A program made the translations under genes and the position numbers. The notes under the pieces are model-generated. The model saw only the letters and a program-made list of their open reading frames with translations. It had not been told where the DNA came from and searched no databases. This document shows positions 61,311 through 63,370 of a stretch of 63,370 nucleotides of DNA, piece by piece (the stretch's first letter is position 1; the number at the start of each line of letters is the position of its first letter). The stretch lies in the NCBI RefSeq assembly GCF_003336425.1, contig NZ_QEIO01000009.1, forward strand, positions 1 to 63,370. The letters run 5' to 3'. This DNA comes from Marinitenerispora sediminis (GTDB lineage Bacteria > Actinomycetota > Actinomycetes > Streptosporangiales > Streptosporangiaceae).

Positions 61311-62582
61311 ATGGACGTCATCGACGTCATCGTGGCCAAGCGCGACGGCCACGAGCTCACGGCGGAGCAGATCGACTGGGTGGTGGACGCCTACACCCGG
61401 GGCGCGGTCGCCGAGGAGCAGATGTCGGCGCTCACGATGGCCATCGTGTGGCGCGGGATGACCCGTGCGGAGGTGAGCCGCTGGACGGAGGCGATGCTGG
61501 CCTCCGGCGAGCGGCTGGACTTCTCCGACCTTCCCCGGCCCACCACGGACAAGCACTCCACCGGCGGGGTCGGCGACAAGATCACCTTGCCGCTCACGCC
61601 GACCGTGGCCGCGTGCGGTGCCGCGGTCCCGCAGCTGTCCGGGCGCGGCCTCGGCCACACCGGCGGCACGCTCGACAAGCTGGAGTCGATCCCGGGCTGG
61701 CGGGCCGATCTGACGCCCGCCGGGATGCGGGACCGGCTGCGCGACGTCGGCGCGGTGATCTGCGCGGCCGGCAGCGGCTTGGCGCCGGCGGACCGCCGGC
61801 TGTACGCGCTGCGCGACGTCACGGGGACGGTGGAGTCGATCCCGCTCATCGCGAGCTCGATCATGTCGAAGAAGCTCGCCGAGGGCACCGGTTCGCTGGT
61901 CCTGGACGTCAAGGTCGGCTCCGGGGCCTTCATGAAGGACGCCTCCGCCGCCCGGGAGCTCGCGCGCACCATGGTGGCGATCGGCACCGACCACGGCGTG
62001 CGGACCGTCGCGCTGCTGACCGCGATGGACACTCCCCTCGGCCGCCAGGTCGGCAACGCGCTGGAGCTGGCCGAGGCCGTCGAGGTGCTGGCCGGCGGCG
62101 GCCCGGAGGACGTGGTGGAGCTCACCGTCACACTGGCCCGCGAGATGCTGGCGGCGGCGGGCCTGACCGCCGCGAAGGACCCGGCCGAGGCGCTGCGCGA
62201 CGGCACGGCGATGGACGCCTGGCGCCGGATGGTCGCCGCCCAGGGCGGCGACCCCGACGCCCCGCTGCCCACCGCCCGGGAGCGGCGCACGGTGCTGGCC
62301 GCCGCGACGGGCACCCTCACCCGCCTGGACGCCCACGCGGTCGGCCTCGCCGCCTGGCGCCTGGGCGCCGGCCGCGCCCGGAAGGAGGACGCGGTCGCCC
62401 CCGGCGCCGGCGTCACCCTCCACGCCAAACCGGGCGACCCGGTCCGCGCGGGGCAGCCGCTGTTCACGCTGCACGCCGACGAGCCGGAGCGGTTCGACCG
62501 CGCGGCCCAGGTGCTGGCGCAGGGGTACGAGGTCGACGGGGAGTACGACCCGCTGCCCCTGGTGATCGACCGGGTGGGCTGA
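61311..62582 (+). CDS. deoA: Thymidine phosphorylase (pyrimidine-nucleoside phosphorylase)
   Basis: A 423-residue enzyme phosphorolysing thymidine, deoxyuridine or uridine to base and (deoxy)ribose 1-phosphate. Diagnostic segments: DKHSTGGVGDKITLPL (phosphate-binding, about residues 80-95), the family signature SGRGLGHTGGTLDKLE, ALRDVTGTVESIPLIASSIMSKKLAEG (core SIPLIASSIMSKK) and LDVKVGSGAFMKD. ATG 61311 follows GAGAGGAGGCC. Last gene of the nucleoside uptake and salvage operon. Confidence 0.95.
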   Translation: MDVIDVIVAKRDGHELTAEQIDWVVDAYTRGAVAEEQMSALTMAIVWRGMTRAEVSRWTEAMLASGERLDFSDLPRPTTDKHSTGGVGDKITLPLTPTVAACGAAVPQLSGRGLGHTGGTLDKLESIPGWRADLTPAGMRDRLRDVGAVICAAGSGLAPADRRLYALRDVTGTVESIPLIASSIMSKKLAEGTGSLVLDVKVGSGAFMKDASAARELARTMVAIGTDHGVRTVALLTAMDTPLGRQVGNALELAEAVEVLAGGGPEDVVELTVTLAREMLAAAGLTAAKDPAEALRDGTAMDAWRRMVAAQGGDPDAPLPTARERRTVLAAATGTLTRLDAHAVGLAAWRLGAGRARKEDAVAPGAGVTLHAKPGDPVRAGQPLFTLHADEPERFDRAAQVLAQGYEVDGEYDPLPLVIDRVG

Positions 62583-62813
62583 GCGGCTTCCGCGTTCGCG
62601 TGGGCACCGTACAGCCGGCGGCTGGCCATGGCCGGGATCGGGAAGCCTGGGGTCGGCCTCTCCTTCCTCTCCCGAAGGTCGTCCGGGAGCCGCCGCGCAT
62701 CGGGCACGCTCCTGAGAGCCGCTCTCGCCAATGCCTCGGGTGATGAGCCCGGCCGCCCGGCCCCGGCGCATGGGGATCGTCCACGTGTGCGGCGCTGACC
62801 GCGGGTGACGGCC

Positions 62814-63140
62814 TCAGCGCGGGCCGAGCCTCGGGCGTGGCTCGTTGTTGGCGCGTGAGCTCCCGGCCGCACGGTCGGCGAGCTTGCGACCACGCCCCGA
62901 CACGCCCAACAGGCGACGGCGTGCCGGCAGGTCGGGTTCGTCGGCAAGGGCGGGGACCATGACGGCGTGATGGCGGACGGCGGTATCGACGTGGTGGCGG
63001 TCGATGAGGATGCGGTTGAGTTCCCCCCCCCCGTCAATGTTGGCGATCGTGTCGTTGGTGAGGCGGGAGCACAGTTGCTGAACGAGGTCACGGGTGGCCG
63101 CCGTCAGGGACAGATCAGCCATGAGGAGGCGGTCGCTCAT
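62814..63140 (-). CDS. Hypothetical protein with a ten-base G/C run
   Basis: From ATG 63140 (GGAGAC upstream) to a stop at 62814, 108 residues. The first 80 look like a real soluble protein: DLSLTAATRDLVQQLCSRL, NDTIANID, then DGGGELNRILIDRHHVD, then HHAVMVPALADEPDL. The last 25 residues are basic and probably disordered. The GGG in the middle is encoded within ten consecutive G on the minus strand (63023-63032 as C on the plus strand). Family unknown. It converges with the thymidine phosphorylase gene. Confidence 0.6.
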   Translation of the reverse strand: MSDRLLMADLSLTAATRDLVQQLCSRLTNDTIANIDGGGELNRILIDRHHVDTAVRHHAVMVPALADEPDLPARRRLLGVSGRGRKLADRAAGSSRANNEPRPRLGPR

Positions 63141-63274
63141 GGGCAGGTCTCCGGCCAGTTGTTGCGTGTGGTCGGCCGGATGGACGCCGCCACGCGCTGC
63201 GGTGCACCGGGTTACCGGCGAGAACGCCCGGCACGGCACTCCATCATGGCGGTGCAAAGGGAGAGTGGCGCCTA

Positions 63275-63310
63275 GGGAGTGTTTGGAAACTGTTTGAAAC
63301 TGGGGCAATC
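63275..63310. repeat. Near-repeat GTTTGGAAACTG/GTTTGAAACTG
   Basis: GTTTGGAAACT (63281-63291) and GTTTGAAACT (63293-63302) occur side by side, preceded by AGGGAGT. It may be a promoter-operator or the edge of a mobile element; the window ends too soon to tell. An ATG at 63350 could begin a further gene, but only seven codons are visible. Confidence 0.4.
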
Positions 63311-63370
63311 AGCGTCAGAACAGTAACCGTGCGCGTGTCGATCCCGGGCATGAGTGAAGCCTCCGGTACA

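Noticed and set aside
63275-63310. Possible insertion-sequence end
   Set aside because: No matching inverted end or transposase is visible before the window stops.

Overview
The window is very GC-rich (about 75% by eye). Short overlaps between genes (ATGA, GTGA), frequent GTG starts, an ergothioneine operon and many small regulators all point to an actinomycete, plausibly of the Nocardiopsaceae/Streptomyces type. The genus is an inference. No tRNA, rRNA, CRISPR array, complete insertion sequence or origin was seen.

Positions 1-8,800: the end of a small membrane protein; a PfkB sugar kinase; an asparagine-use operon (FCD-type GntR repressor, amino-acid permease, asparaginase) behind a probably leaderless promoter whose -35 lies in a perfect operator-like inverted repeat; a two-domain universal stress protein; a broken DUF1963-like gene; a HAD hydrolase; and a four-helix membrane protein.

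Positions 8,800-19,300: a sugar-use locus. A GH3 glycosidase and a lipoprotein/two-permease ABC importer face a divergent LacI-type regulator. A phosphotransferase-like gene and a GH36 alpha-galactosidase follow. Positions 19,272-21,448 are about 2.2 kb without a convincing gene, but hold a 21-bp tandem repeat, a perfect 23-bp inverted repeat and two diverged copies of a short segment.

Positions 21,449-38,000: a small membrane protein, a DUF2231-Rieske protein, an aldehyde dehydrogenase, an MpaB-type oxygenase, an amidase beside an unusual cytoplasmic SRPBCC-AmiC fusion, a winged-helix regulator, the ergothioneine genes egtA-egtB-egtC-egtD, an acetyltransferase divergent from an acyl-CoA oxidase, and a frameshifted gene.

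Positions 38,000-43,300: xylulokinase, phosphoketolase and acetate kinase, a complete route from xylulose to acetate plus ATP. After 1.3 kb of gene-poor DNA comes a compact, apparently uncharacterised biosynthetic cluster (44,489-50,735): a KS-AT-ACP polyketide synthase translationally coupled to a methyltransferase, a styrene-monooxygenase-like flavoenzyme with its own terminator, and an Lrp/AsnC regulator.

Positions 51,596-54,911: a four-gene 2-oxoacid/acetoin dehydrogenase-like operon in which the lipoyl domain and the alpha/beta hydrolase, fused in AcoC, are separate genes. Positions 55,185-62,582: a BMP-type nucleoside importer with cytidine deaminase and thymidine phosphorylase, forming one salvage operon. 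The end holds a small hypothetical gene with a ten-base G/C run.
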